A stretch of DNA of 64,000 bases from Triatoma infestans (Eukaryota; Arthropoda; Insecta; Hemiptera; Reduviidae): assembly GCA_011037195.1 (NCBI GenBank), contig JAAEAF010001572.1:62001-126000 (forward strand), in the 5' to 3' direction. Shown one piece after another: positions 1-11,434 of this stretch. The notes under the pieces are model-generated. The model worked only from the letters and a program-made list of their open reading frames with translations. It did not search any database and was not told the DNA's origin. The position numbers were made by a program, and so were the translations under genes. Positions within the stretch are counted from its first letter, which is position 1; every line of letters begins with the position of its first letter.

Positions 1-740
1 CTTTGAATCGACTCATGTTGCGACTCTGAATGTCCGCGCTGCGTAGATTCGCGTACAGACTCTGCCCGGACTCAGCCCCAAGAATCATTTGCATCAGTCC
101 TTGCCCAAACAATGGCGGAACAACTTGGCTTGGCGGTTTTTTTCTATAGCCCTTTTTGGTTTAATTAATAAAAATAATAGAACTTTAAAAAAAAAAATAA
201 ACGGCCATAACGATGGTGGGTCAGAAAATTATTTCAGTAGGGGAATCAGTACGCGTGTGAACTTTTGGACACTTTAAAAATGGAAGACGGAATGGAATTT
301 AGAAATTTTCTTCAAATGTCGCCAACCTAATTTAAAATTATTTTGAACAAAGTTGGAGGCCAAATCTCAAGAAGAAATTTTGGTTTCTGTAGTCTGCGAA
401 AGACGAGTTCCACAAACACCGATACGAATGTAAGTCTTCAATAAAATTTAAAATTTGAGCACTGCTCCACAACATAATTAAAAAAAGAGGGTGGAGAAAT
501 TAATAAAAAACGATAAACAACAGTGGGAGATACGGAAAGAGCTCCTGTTCGGCTGCGATTCACGTCCACCCTGAGACATGTTGCGCAACTTGTGTTAAAG
601 GATCCCATGTCGGACGGGATGCAAAAAGAGTCAGAAATACTAACCCGCCGAATACCAGATTCATTGGCTCAAGAGTCGACATAGCCCGGAATCTACCTAG
701 ACTCATGCGGGACTCACCTCAGACGCAAAGAGCCCCAGTG
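1..740. other. Unassigned sequence, no gene recognised
   Basis: No coding segment, RNA gene or recognisable transposon was found on either strand. The edges (1-120 and 550-740) are less AT-rich than the middle and carry several GACTC-type words, but no alignable repeat unit was found. Confidence 0.4.
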
Positions 741-751
741 CGTCCTAGCCT

Positions 752-881
752 TTACATTCACACTTTTTGGTATGTTGGTTGTATATATGTGGGGAGGTTA
801 TTAGGTTATTTCATAACCATAACATAATCTTATAACCTCCCCACATATATACAACCAACAAACCAACAAGTGTGAGTGTAA
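752..881. repeat. Near-perfect ~50-bp inverted repeat (hairpin)
   Basis: Arms 752-801 and 832-881 are complementary with about three mismatches. The inner 28 bp (774-801 against 832-859) pair perfectly, with a 30-nt loop between. It could be a small foldback transposon or a hairpin RNA precursor. No target-site duplication was identified. Confidence 0.75.
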
Positions 882-927
882 CAGAAGTGTTGAAGTAAAC
901 TCTCTACACGAACTTGGTGAATTTGCT

Positions 928-957
928 CTGAAGATGGATGAAAATCCGACACCGGTC
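928..957 (+). ncRNA. Hammerhead-ribozyme-like motif, one core change
   Basis: CTGAAGA (928-934) matches the hammerhead CUGANGA box. GGAT-GAAA-ATCC follows as a perfect stem II with a GNRA-type loop. Next come GACAC in place of GAAAC, then CGGTC. The ACCGGT around the cleavage triplet is self-complementary, as in minimal type I ribozymes that act as dimers. The GAAA-to-GACA change probably abolishes activity. Confidence 0.45.
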
Positions 958-2329
958 AGGAACAATATAACGACAGATAAAATTCCAGATGTTATCCAGC
1001 ATTGTGGACCCATCCACATATGTCAAACATTCATTTTTTTTTATCAACACGACTTGATGAAATCCTGATATTGATTTTGTTCCGGACTAAGGACCTCTGA
1101 GAACTCAATATTAATATCTTAGATCTCGTCCTTAATTTCTTAATATGAAAGATATAACTTAATTTATTATCTAAAACAATACCTAAGAATTTAAACCTGC
1201 TAGATCTATATCAGTTTTGTGGGCAGTAAAAAGCACCTTTGACTGCATGTTGCTCCGAGCTCAGTGATCTATTATCGCCATTCACTTTAATTAAGTCCAA
1301 TCGTGAAAAAATGAAGAAAAAATGCAATAAAGTCGCACATCCAGATAGATAATGGATTTTGACCAAAACTTTCGTTATTAGATGCGATAGTAATACCTAA
1401 ATGGATCATCAACTTGGAGCTTCCAGCAATTTTTGGTAATATTATGTTCATAAACACACACATACTAGAAACTGATTTTACAAGTCTGTTATGACACTGC
1501 TTTATCAAGATGATGGGCGAACTCCCAAAACCGGTCGATAACCACAGAATGAAGCAGTGTGTCATAGAAAATATATCTGATAAAGAGAAATCATTTGCTG
1601 ATGACATTATGCTTAGCTAATCAAGAAAAAAGGAATATAAAAACAAAGTTAGTCTCTATTTTTCATAACAAATATCAGAAACCTTGATGGATAATAAATT
1701 AAATCAAATTCAAACGAAACAAAAGAATAGGGAAATACTTCCCTACTCTATAATAGTACTATTTATTTACTATTAATTACTAAATTTATTTATTGCAGAA
1801 AACAAAATAGCTTTCTCAGAATCTTTATCACAGTATTTTATCTCGTGTGAGTAAAACAAGAATGCCATCAATACAGAACCAATTATCTCCTTTTTTTATC
1901 TCCCAGGATAAAAGTTTTTCAATAAACCAGCAGTAATAACGAAATTAACCTTTTTTTAAAAACCTACAAGTTTTTCCTTTATATACATTTAACTACTAAG
2001 TCTATGAATTTACTAATAAAAATAAAATAATTTTTTTTTTTTTATTACTTACTAATAACGCAGTGATTATTGTTGAATAGTGCAGATACCAGATCTTTAC
2101 GTTTCTTAGAAATATATTATATTACCGTTTCTACGTACTTGTTAACACTGACCGCTTGGCAAAGTCATCTCTAACTACCAGCTATATAAATAAATAAAAT
2201 AGATTTCTACCATTGTACATTTCTTTTTTTATTTTTTGTAAAAATTGTCTTGTTACATTTAACTCTTTTACCTGTTTCAATCGTTGTTTATTTAATTGGA
2301 AATATTTTCTTTATTTCCATAAGAAATAA
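958..2329. other. No gene recognised; degenerate hammerhead-like motif at 1507
   Basis: AT-rich non-coding sequence. The only motif seen is at 1507-1536 (+): AAGATGA in the position of CUGANGA, a GGG/CCC stem, AAAAC in place of GAAAC, then CGGTC with the same palindromic ACCGGT as at 951. The sequence after it resembles that after the copy at 14085 (GTCGAT-ACCAC). Confidence 0.35.
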
Positions 2330-2560
2330 GAAATAGGTAATTCTGATGGATTTGGTCCGAAATCTTTGTGTCAGATGCGGTGATAGTACCTTAAACCGAA
2401 AACCATAATTTTGAACTTCATTGTTTTTGACATATTTTGTTTATAAACAAACCATTCGCTAAAAAATAATTTTATTTTATACAGGAGACCTTCAAAACAT
2501 ATATTTCTGGTGAAAATTTAATGTCAAAAATTTTGAGATGATCGTAAATACTTCCTCTTG
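2330..2560 (+). repeat. HINE-like 1-kb family, old 3' remnant
   Basis: The order of diagnostic words matches the 3' third of better copies: 'gatgga-ttt', 'gtcagat', 'gataGTACCT', 'ccattcgctaaaaa', 'CTTCAAAAC', 'ttctggtgaaaa' and 'acttcctcttgctta'. It is heavily diverged and truncated. Confidence 0.55.
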
Positions 2561-2610
2561 CTTACAATTTTTTTTCAAGCTCTTTATAATATAATGTTAA
2601 ACGAGCCTTA

Positions 2611-3571
2611 TTATTATTATTATTCACAAAAGGGGAGGGCAAATCCTACGCTATCCAAAGCCCCCCAGGGCCCATACAGCTACCCCCAAAGAATAACAAC
2701 CACTGGGACTAGAACGAAAATCCAGGCCCAGGTTTTAACCATCTAAGTTTTACCACAGACCGAACAAATCGGACCAAAACCTTAAAAGGACACAGCTTAA
2801 GATCCTCTACCGATATCCTATTCCGGCCGAAGGTCCTAAACCTAATCTCCTCACAACCCAAACAATTCGTCATCAGATGCATGGGTGTTTCCTCCTCAGT
2901 CTCACAAACTCTACAAAAGGGGTCAGGCACGAGTCCCATTATATAGAGATGTCTCCTTAAACCACAATGCCCAGTGAGGAATCCAACCAGATGTCTGAGG
3001 GAGGTCCGTGAAAGACATCGGACCCCACTACTCAAAGCTCCGTCTGGGCCCCCAATGAGCATTTTAGACAGCCGACAACCCACTGCACTCATCCATAAGG
3101 ATGAGTGCTGTGAGGTCATCCACGTCTGAAAGCCCGACAAACATGTGCCAGAAGACACACCAACAGCAGGCTCTGGACCAATGAAAGGGAGAGAGGCACC
3201 TAATTTGGCAAACCTATCCACCTCCTCATTCCCAAAATTCCCATATGACCTGGAACCCAGACCAGAAGCACATCCTTTAATGAAGAAAGATCTTCCAGTC
3301 TTTTAGAACATTCCAACACCAATCTGGAAGTGAAGACACATGAATTAAGCGCCTTCAACGCAGCCTGGCTGTCCGAGCAGATACAAACACCTTTTAAATT
3401 AGTGTTACGCACCCTCGTATCCAAAATACAGCAAAGAATTGCATAAACCTCAGCCTGGAAAACGGTGGCCCACTCACCAAAAGGCGCTACCAAATGATCT
3501 CCCATCTCAAAATAGACGGCAGCCCCAGACCTTCCTTCCATCCTGGAACCGTCCGTGTAGCATCGGAGATA
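2611..3571 (-). mobile_element. 5'-truncated I-like LINE (family A) with RNase H
   Basis: This is the 3' end of a non-LTR retrotransposon on the minus strand. It encodes an RNase H domain (SDSQAALKAL, then VWVPGHMG) followed by a tail with a Cys/His cluster (CRVCETEEETPMHL, then NCLGCEE). The reading frame breaks near 3210, between the GH-GI motif and the DRFAKLG segment, so the copy is dead. The element's 3' end is a (TAA)n tail at 2611-2622, as in the I clade. A perfect 14-bp target-site duplication, TTAAACGAGCCTTA, flanks it at 2597-2610 and 3572-3585. Two more copies lie at 18509 and 23638. Confidence 0.9.
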
Positions 3572-3659
3572 TTAAACGAGCCTTACAACATATAAATATT
3601 AAACTGTAGACTACCTGAAATGGACCGTTTATATGGATGCGTGACGTTATAACTGCCCA

Positions 3660-3960
3660 GAAATCCATTTCTTTGTTTATGTGGGGATGTGTATGTTAGC
3701 GAGAGCAGAGAATATTCATAAATCAAAAACTCATAGGACTAAGACCAAAAATGAATTTTATGCCTATTTTTTCTTTTTCAGTTTGTCGGGATTTTCTCGA
3801 AATGACTGTAACGATTTTCATGAAATTTCGTATCATTTCTGCTCATCCCTTTTATTTGAAACTTTATACTTAGACAACTAAATTTCCAAAAAAAGTTCTG
3901 AAGGATCTGCCATTCAGGCTTCACTCTAAAGTGCTATTTTAAAATACTATATGATTCTAC
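3660..3960 (-). repeat. HINE-like family, old remnant in reverse orientation
   Basis: It carries reverse-orientation family words: 'gggattttctcgaaatgactgtaacg', 'cccttttatttgaaac', and 'cactctaaagtgctattt' next to 'atatgattct'. It is diverged, with no clear ends. Confidence 0.5.
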
Positions 3961-6900
3961 AAACTATATAAAACACAAAGAGCACAATTAAAGAATACCA
4001 AAGTATCAAGAAAATTGGATAACAGGAAATACATCTTTAAGAATAGATTTTAAACCTTTTTTTTTTTTCTTCAAAAGAAAACGCTCTAAAGAGTTTTCTT
4101 AAACTATGCATATCAAAACACACATATATATAGAGCAATCAATTTTTTTATTCGAAACATAATTCTAGGAAAATTGATTTTTACTAGCTTTATGTGATCT
4201 AGGTCGTTCGAGCAAATAATGTCCATTAGCTTCAGTCTATAATGTTTCATTTCTGTACAATGTCCACTCTAGTGGTGGGAATCTGAACTTGAGAATCGCA
4301 GTAAGAGAAAATCAAGTGAATGTTTTCATAACGGTTTTTTATTTTTAGATTCTATAGAAGTTATTTCCAATTAGACCAAATCATAAATGAATAGGAAGGT
4401 TTCAACTATTCTGCCATTTTCATATAAAAAGCGAATTATAAATACTAAATGTAAAAAAAAATGATAGGTGTTACTTATAAAACTTTATTATTTTTTATTT
4501 TGTTGTATTTGTTACTTCCCTATTTTTTTTTTATGCAAATTAAAACCATTTAATTTGCATATTATAATAAAGCGATTAAAAAATTTTAATTAATGGCATA
4601 TACAGTTATATTATTTTCAATAATTAAAAAGTTGTAATCTCAATAAAAAATTATAAACTAGAGATATTAAAATGCATGGAGGTAAGAAAAGTATGCAAAA
4701 TATGCATTTTGTTAAAATCTTCTTTTTTTTTTATTCTCTTCTTAAATGGCTTATCGTATATTTCTTTCTATTGCAGTCAGTTGTTTACTCTCATTCTGTC
4801 CAGCCATTCATTAGATTTATCTGCGCTTATCTCAATACTTTTTCAGTTATTATGCACATTAATTATCAATATAATAAATAAAGAGCACCCAGTCCATTGT
4901 TAAATTTATATTAATGTAGGTCAAGAAAAACACTTGCATTCTTTTTCATTTTTTATTTTTAGTTTGTTTTTTTAGTCTATTCTCCCTTCTTTTTATCTTC
5001 AAGGTTTTTTTTTTTATATATATTCTTTTGCTAATTTGCAACCATTGCTTTCGTTTAAGAACTTGCTACTTATTGTTGCAATTCAAGATTTTTTTTTTTG
5101 TTATTGTTTAATTTTAGACATTCTCAACTATGTAGATAATAGTATAAGAAGCGAAACGGATTTATAAAATTATAATGCAGAGTATAAAAAGAGTGTCAGC
5201 AAATGGTTCGCAATGGAAGCAATCCCTGTTACAATTTATTGTTAAGATAAATTGTATGATGGTCGAATGTGGAGTCTTTAATTTTATTTCGCAATATTAT
5301 TAAGTGATGGAATGAAGGGATTTTGAGATCAATGAGAAAGGTTAAATTGGAAACATTGAACGGGGGCGTTGATAATTTTTCTGAAAACTTTTGAAAGATG
5401 GAATGCGATCCGAGTTTGAATGCTTAGTTGGACCCCTAAAACGTACGTCCAAAGGTGTTATAGACATGTTAACACTATTATAGCCTATGGAGGAGGATAG
5501 ATAAATTGGCCTACTTGATTGTGAATAGCAAAACAAACCAAGCACCCTAATGTCTTTTGTAGTTTAGGAAAAAGTTTCGAATTTTTAGAAAAACCTTCAA
5601 GAAGAGCTTGTAAATTAGTTGAGGTTTATTCGCTTTATTGCTGTTTGTAGGTTTTAAGTTAGAGGTTTGTATGATATGGAACTTTGTCATCAGTCGGTAT
5701 TATTGCCTCCAAGAAGAAGAATCAAGAATAGATGGGCGTGGAGAAGTAAAGAGAATTCTTGCGGGTTTGAAAGAGGTGAATAAGGATTGGAATTAGGGGC
5801 TGTGATAGTAATGATAACTGCGTAGATGAAATGAAGAATTTTGGGATCAACGAGAATGTGTACATTAAAGAACAGTTAAGACATAACCTCGAAAAACCTT
5901 TGGATTAGAAAAATTGGGGATGATGGATAAAATCGAAGTGGTCTAGAGGCACTCAAAAGATAATATGCAATTAGGAACCATCAAAACCTAAAAAAATTTT
6001 TTTTTTGTATAATTCTTTTAAAGGGCACTGTAGTATTGAAGTAAAATGAAGTAAGTATATAGATACTGATAGAAAATATAAAATCAATTAAATGAAACCA
6101 GTATTTTGTTTATTTTATGACATTAAAAATGGGATAGATGAATTAATAAAGCAAATTTCGATTACAAAAATATCAATGCAAATTTTACAGAACTATGAAT
6201 GACTATTATTATTCCCCAAACAATTGTAATATTAAATGTAACAAAGTTCAAATAATAAATTTGAATATATAAAATGGAGGGTAAATAAGGCATGAAATAA
6301 GTTGTCTACACACTTATTTCATGCATTTTTAACTGTTGCATTCAATAATATATTATGAAAACAATTCGTTCCATATTAGTAACACCTAAGGAACAGATGT
6401 GCCTATGCACTTTTACAATAATGCAGCCGCCCTTTAATAAAACATGCATGAATTCTTTTATGTCTACACTTGTTAATTAAAAATTATTTTCTACTTCTTT
6501 TTTTTCATTCATAAAGAAATTTATGTTAATGAAAATATTGAAAAATCATCATTGATCAAAAAGAAATGAATTTAAGATCTAATTAAGAATTAAAAAAACA
6601 AACCACAAAGCATAAAATTATTCCAGGATTATCAAACACATGTTCATTTTATCTGTGAACGTCGCAAAATGTGTGTTCCAAATACTGCTCAATGCCCATT
6701 TATATGCAGTTCAAACATATATGTATGCAAATATGAGATATGTAATAGGCAACTGCAAGCGCATTTGAAGACATTAAAAATAAGATAATATTTCCTTAGT
6801 GCAAACTCAACTTCGTTGAATTCTAAATTAATTGCAGAATTAGTATAATTTAAGTAATTATCAATAATATTAACTGTATTTCCTATTTTTTCCATTAAAA

Positions 6901-7191
6901 AAAATATATGTTATTTAAACTTCAGTATTATTTCTTATTTTTTAAAACAGCTAATTATAATTCAATATTATTTAAAAAATAAATTAATTAATCAGAATTA
7001 ACTTCAAGCAGAGTATCTGCTGAATGCAATTTCTTTTTTTTTAGTATCTTTTTAAACTATGTTTATAACTGTATTTAATAACTCTGTATATTGGTAGTAA
7101 AAATGACTTTGTTTGTATCAATGGTTACTTGCACCCCTTTATTACAGTTCTGAAGTTTGGAGTTTGAGATATTTTGGAAACTTTGGAAATG
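3961..7191. other. AT-rich, no gene recognised
   Basis: Many poly-A and poly-T runs and short random open frames. A less AT-rich stretch at about 5140-5950 might be an old retroelement but shows no motif I can name. A low-complexity open frame near 4672 is AT-driven and was rejected. Confidence 0.4.
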
Positions 7192-7203
7192 GTCACAAAA
7201 CAA

Positions 7204-8007
7204 CTTACTTACTTACTCATTTTCTTCCTCTTCTACCTTGCAGTGTAGAGGATTTGCAAAAGGGTCGCCATCCGTCGCTATTTCTGGCCATTATTTAGCC
7301 TTGCCTACTGTCGTGCCAGTTTCCCCGAGGCGTTCTGTAATATTATCTAGCCAGGTGATTCTTCTTCTTCCTCTTGGTCTCTTACCAGTATAGCAGGCTT
7401 CATAGGCTCGTCTAGGATGCCTTGCATGTTCCATCCTTATAATATGTCCAAACCATCTTAGCTGGGTGCGTCTAATTCGCTCCACAATCGCTTCACAGCC
7501 CAGATTACTTCTAATAGTAGTGTTCCTTACTCGGTTCCTTCTTGTCTTACCTCCCACTCTGCCGCTTGAATACGGCTTTTGCAGCTTTTCGTAAGGGCCC
7601 AGGATTCACATCGGTATGTGAGGGTTGGGAGGTATATTGAATTAAATATCCTTAGCTTCGTTCGCTTAGAGATCTCTCTTTTGCTAATGAATTTTTGGTT
7701 GATGTCTTGGAACAATCTTCCAGATGTCGCACACCTTGCATTTAACTCGTCTTTAACCCTGCCATCTGAACTAATCCAAACACCTAAATACTTATAGAGG
7801 CCCCTCCTGTTCGCGTGGTTTTGTCTTTATCCTTATAACATGTCTCTTTTCCGTTCTGCTTACTTTCTCTAGGCTTATTTGCATATTTCTCTTTCCTAGC
7901 TCCTCCACCCAAACATTGACGTTATTTTGGAACTTCTCCTTAGAGTCTGCTATTAAAACCAGGTCATTGGGTTCTAACTGTCGATATTCTAACTGGAAAT
8001 TCTTGGT
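7204..8007 (-). mobile_element. 5'-truncated RTE-like LINE
   Basis: The minus strand encodes the end of a reverse transcriptase (DLVLIADSKEKFQNN, then the thumb with KLRIFNSIYLPTLTY and CESW) and the C-terminal module RTQLRWFGHIIRM followed by GKRPRGRRRITWLD. Frameshifts separate the parts. The residues before LVLIADS read EPND where YxDD is expected, so the catalytic pair is damaged. The 3' tail is an (AAGT)n microsatellite at 7204-7216. A 12-bp duplication, GTCACAAAACAA, flanks it at 7192-7203 and 8008-8019. Confidence 0.88.
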
Positions 8008-8019
8008 GTCACAAAACAA

Positions 8020-9049
8020 AATCCTAAAAAAAATATAGAATTCTTATGGCCGAAATTCACCACCTAATTATATGGTGCTACTTGAGTACAATCCAAATCC
8101 TTTGTCTGTCCAAATATTTGGTCAGAAATATAGCCATTAAACTAGATGACCCATTATGTAATAGAACCGAATTGTGTACTAATCAGTCCCCATCTTATGT
8201 TCACTGCATTTCTTCCTCAAGCTTGTAGAGGGGGCCAAACTAAGAAGTGTATCTAGAAACTGGTAGGAAAAGTTCAAGAGAGATGGTGAAGTTCAGCCCA
8301 GTAATTCTAAAGAAATGATCATTAAATGAATCACCCACCGTCTTTAACCAAGAACATACAACGTACTTTCACTCTGCCAGTCTGTCTGTCACTCTTTACT
8401 CATGCTACCATATTCTCAATCTAAAATATTATACAGTGTAAAGTCCTTGCAGTGTTTATTATTCTCACTCAATATAGTGTTCCTTAAGTTTAACGTTACT
8501 CAACCTAAGTTTTTCTCTTCTGACCAACTCTCGAAAACCGCTACTACGTACAATTAAATTACTTTACTGTTTTTGTATTAGGTATTTTGTTCGTCCTTTT
8601 CCTAATATTGGAATAGCCCTGCTTACTCTTTTATTTTGAATCTCAGTTAGAGCTATAGATCGTTTTCCTGGCACTCTAATTTATTATGTAAATATGTATT
8701 ATTATTATTAATAATAATAATTAATAATAGTAATAAGAATAATATTATTATTATTATTACTTTTCTGTGATTACTTTTTACTGTGTAAAAAATTAGTCTT
8801 TTAATTTTGTAATGCTATTTAATGGTGCATTTTTGCTAATGGATATATTTCTTATAGCAATAAACAGAATATATATATATATATATATAACGAAGTGTGT
8901 GAAAAGGTTAGAAAGTTAAAAAAATTATGAAATATTGTAAGTAATAATTCAATTCAAACTTTGCTTTTAACATCACGTTCTCTCAATTAGCTTCCCAAAA
9001 ATAATTTTTTTTATAAAATTTTTTTTCAAATAAAATTGTCAGATCTACG
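8020..9049. other. No gene recognised; AT microsatellites
   Basis: Non-coding. It holds a TTA/TAA-rich self-complementary tract at about 8698-8760 and an (AT)n run at about 8868-8889. No transposon ends were identified. Confidence 0.45.
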
Positions 9050-9450
9050 TATAAGTGTACAGAATTTAGAAAAAAATAGAAAAGAATGCTGGAGCGGTTT
9101 TAGAAAAAGCGGTGGAAGAAAAATAGAAAACAAAAAATCAGTAACAAAATATTTTTGGTCATGCATGATTTAGACCGAAACCTTCGTATCAGTAAGCTGA
9201 TGGCAGAATATTTCAATTTTATAATGATTGAACAATACGCATGTAAGAGAAAATATTGTATTCGTGTCAGATTTTCAAAATTCTGCCCTCAAAAATTTTC
9301 GCCAGAAGTATTGAAGAACATGATATAGTTCATAGAAATTGGTTTGTGTGTATGCATATATATGTGCGGTGAGTTCAATAATTCAAAAACAAAAAATAAC
9401 TCACGAAAAAGTTGAAACTTGATATTTCATTCAGTTGCATATCAGTAAGA
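9050..9450 (+). repeat. HINE-like family, very degenerate remnant
   Basis: Scattered family words ('tggagcggtttt', 'gaccgaaaccttcgtatcag', 'gattttcaaaattctg', 'aaaacaaaaaataactca-gaaa-gttgaaacttgatat') occur in the expected order. Ends cannot be placed. Confidence 0.35.
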
Positions 9451-9489
9451 TTGGGCAATAAAATTTTGGGTATAATTTTTGGTCCTCAA

Positions 9490-10365
9490 GCTCACATTTC
9501 CCTGATATGTTATTGTTCTTCCCGGATAAATATTGTTCTTCTGTTAAAAACCTCGGAATCATCTTCGACCAAAACCTCTCCTGGAAAAATCACATCTCCC
9601 ACATTAACCGCCAATCCATATTTATCCTCAGACAGTTCAACATCTCCCGCCATCTCCTCCCAGCGAAGACCCGTCAACTCCTTGTGACCTCCCTTATATT
9701 CCCCCATTTCGACTATGGTTGCTTAGTGTACGGGGGACTCTCTGGAGATCTCGAGGCCAAACTTAAACGTCTTATGAACTGTTTTATTCGTTTTATCCTC
9801 GGAATCCCCAGAGACTCCCGCATATCGCACTTCTACCACGAGTTGAACTGGCTCTTCCCTATCTATCGTCGCCAGTACTTCTTAGGCTCTTTACTCTTTC
9901 AAGTCATCCAATTTCAAAGACCCTCGTATATCTTTAAACTTCTGAAATTTAAATCGTCTGTCCACACCCGTAACACACGCTCCCGTCCTTCCGATCTTTA
10001 TACTCCCTCCCACCATACATCCGCTTTTCAAAAATCCTTTGTAATCCGTGCCACCTATTTATGGAACTCCTTACCTTTGTCTATCCGTCGTGCCTCCACT
10101 ATTGATACCTTCAAGTCCCGTCTTTTTCACCACCTCTTATCCTCACAAGTCTCTCCGAACCCTTAGAAGATTCCTCTCTTTCCTCCTTATCATTCATGGC
10201 TTAATCATTTTCAATAATTATTATTATCAATTATTACTAATGATATATACATAATTGTCAAGGCCAGACATACTAGGCCACTTGTATTTTGTATTATTGT
10301 TCCTAAGGGACTTATGTCCCGGGACAAGAATAAAATTTTTCATTTCATTTCATTTCATTTCTGGC
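9490..10365 (+). mobile_element. CR1/L2-like LINE, 3' part of reverse transcriptase
   Basis: An open frame of 219 codons (9507-10166) encodes the thumb and C-terminal region of a non-LTR reverse transcriptase: VKNLGIIFDQNLSWKNHI at the start, then FPHFDYGC, IRFILGIPRD and ATYLWNSLPLSIRR. The 5' part, with all the catalytic RT motifs, is missing. The 3' end is a short tandem repeat (TTTCA)n at about 10338-10362, following a GGGACTTATGTCCCGGGAC stretch. Short 3' tandem repeats are known in the CR1/L2 group. No target-site duplication was resolved. The long open frame suggests a fairly recent insertion. Confidence 0.82.
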
Positions 10366-10600
10366 ACATCGAGTATTGCTGACAACACATTGTCTTCTTT
10401 GATTGATTCTCAAACAACCATACAAATACTTTCAAACAATTCAATTACGGATTTTATCGATATACTTTGCTGCAGGGAACTCATTAGCAAAATGATTTGC
10501 TCAGAGAAAAAAAGTTGTACTGCAATAGAAATCTTCACATTATGGCGTGAACGGAAACAAGAGGCAGATATACTGGCCAAAGCCTGGGGGCAAATGTGAT
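10366..10600 (+). mobile_element. LINE RNase H remnant
   Basis: Directly after the (TTTCA)n tail lies a degraded RNase H domain: DSQTTIQILSNN, then CRELISKMI, then a GNE-like region (KQEADILAKAWGQM). This order matches RNase H domains of I/R1-group LINEs. It is a separate, older fragment. Catalytic residues before DSQ are not evident. Confidence 0.6.
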
Positions 10601-10959
10601 ACCTCATGACATACCCGTTCCCCACAATGGATCGTGAAGGTTGATTTGCGGATAGGGTGATGATTGCTCAGATAGAGCAGTACAAAGGAAAAAATGGTGA
10701 AACCCGATCGTAGTATACCATCAATGTGTTCTCGTTATTTGTAGTTTGCGCAGTGGACACGATTACTTGCACCAGCATTTATACAGAATAGGCATTGTCC
10801 ATGTTCACCAGTACATTTACACGGAATGCTGAATGGTATATAACAAATCTATTCCGTAAAATTGCACTGGTAATTTTAATAAGTGCAATTCCTCAAAAGT
10901 GGTATTTTTTTTTTGACAAATTTAATTCTCCTCTTATTGTAAAGATAATATAATTATTC
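10601..10959. other. No gene recognised
   Basis: Non-coding sequence between the RNase H remnant and a SINE. Possibly the 3' untranslated part of the preceding LINE; no ends are visible. Confidence 0.35.
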
Positions 10960-10971
10960 AGTTTATTAAAA

Positions 10972-11422
10972 CTAGGAATGGGATTAGCTCAGTTTAGCGC
11001 ACTGGACTCCCACGCGGAGGTTCCAAGTTCGAGTCCAGCTGTTTTTTTTTTTTAATGCCTATTTTTTCAGGCGGGTTTAACGTCCAACTACCAAATTAGG
11101 TATCGTGGACGGGGGCGGAAGCACCTACTTTACTGTTAACATTTTTCATACCAATATAAAATTTAGCAGTTATTCGTGGGTCTAGAACTGGGGTCCTCCC
11201 ACTTACAAGTCCATGCTCATAACTACTACACCAACACTCGCCCCTACTGGAGTCCAGCTGTTGTGCTGCCCTTAAATTTTTTCTTCCTAGGTGCCTTCCT
11301 GTCCGGTGATGGACAGTGTTGTCTATAACGAGAGAACACTGTCCGAAGGCCGGCAGTGCACTGAGAATGCTCCGGCTGCCATGACCATTGATGTTGACGC
11401 GCCTTAAATTAAAAAAAAGAAA
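10972..11422 (+). mobile_element. tRNA-derived SINE, family A, interrupted by another SINE
   Basis: The head, starting at about 10979 (GGGATTAGCTCAGTTTAGCG), carries A-box-like TTAGCTCAG and the B box GTTCGAGTCC at 11027-11036. The body includes 'CTTCCTAGGTGCC', 'GGTGATGGACAGTGTTGTCTA' split around 11311, and 'GGCCGGCAGTGCACTG', then an A-rich tail. The perfect 12-bp duplication AGTTTATTAAAA (10960-10971 and 11423-11434) marks both ends. The bases that follow the tRNA head were split by the nested SINE at 11044. Confidence 0.9.
11044..11249 (-). mobile_element. tRNA-derived SINE, family B, nested inside a family A SINE
   Basis: It is the reverse complement of the unit at 45725. The tRNA-like head lies at the right (GGGGCGAGTGTTGGTGTAGT on the minus strand) and a pyrimidine-rich run at 11042-11053 marks the element's 3' tail. 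A 13-bp duplication of the host SINE, GAGTCCAGCTGTT, flanks it at 11031-11043 and 11250-11262. Confidence 0.9.
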
Positions 11423-11434
11423 AGTTTATTAAAA

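Noticed and set aside
1..740. Possible inverted repeat between the two edges of this stretch
   Set aside because: GACTC-rich words occur at both sides but could not be aligned over more than a few bases.
4672..4903. Two overlapping hydrophobic frames of 69 and 75 codons
   Set aside because: AT-rich low-complexity sequence, no splice sites, domain or paired exon.
10979..11041. Possible functional tRNA gene
   Set aside because: The tRNA-like head lacks proper acceptor-stem pairing, continues into a conserved SINE body and has target-site duplications; the same holds for heads at 17959, 39774, 40966 and 45725.
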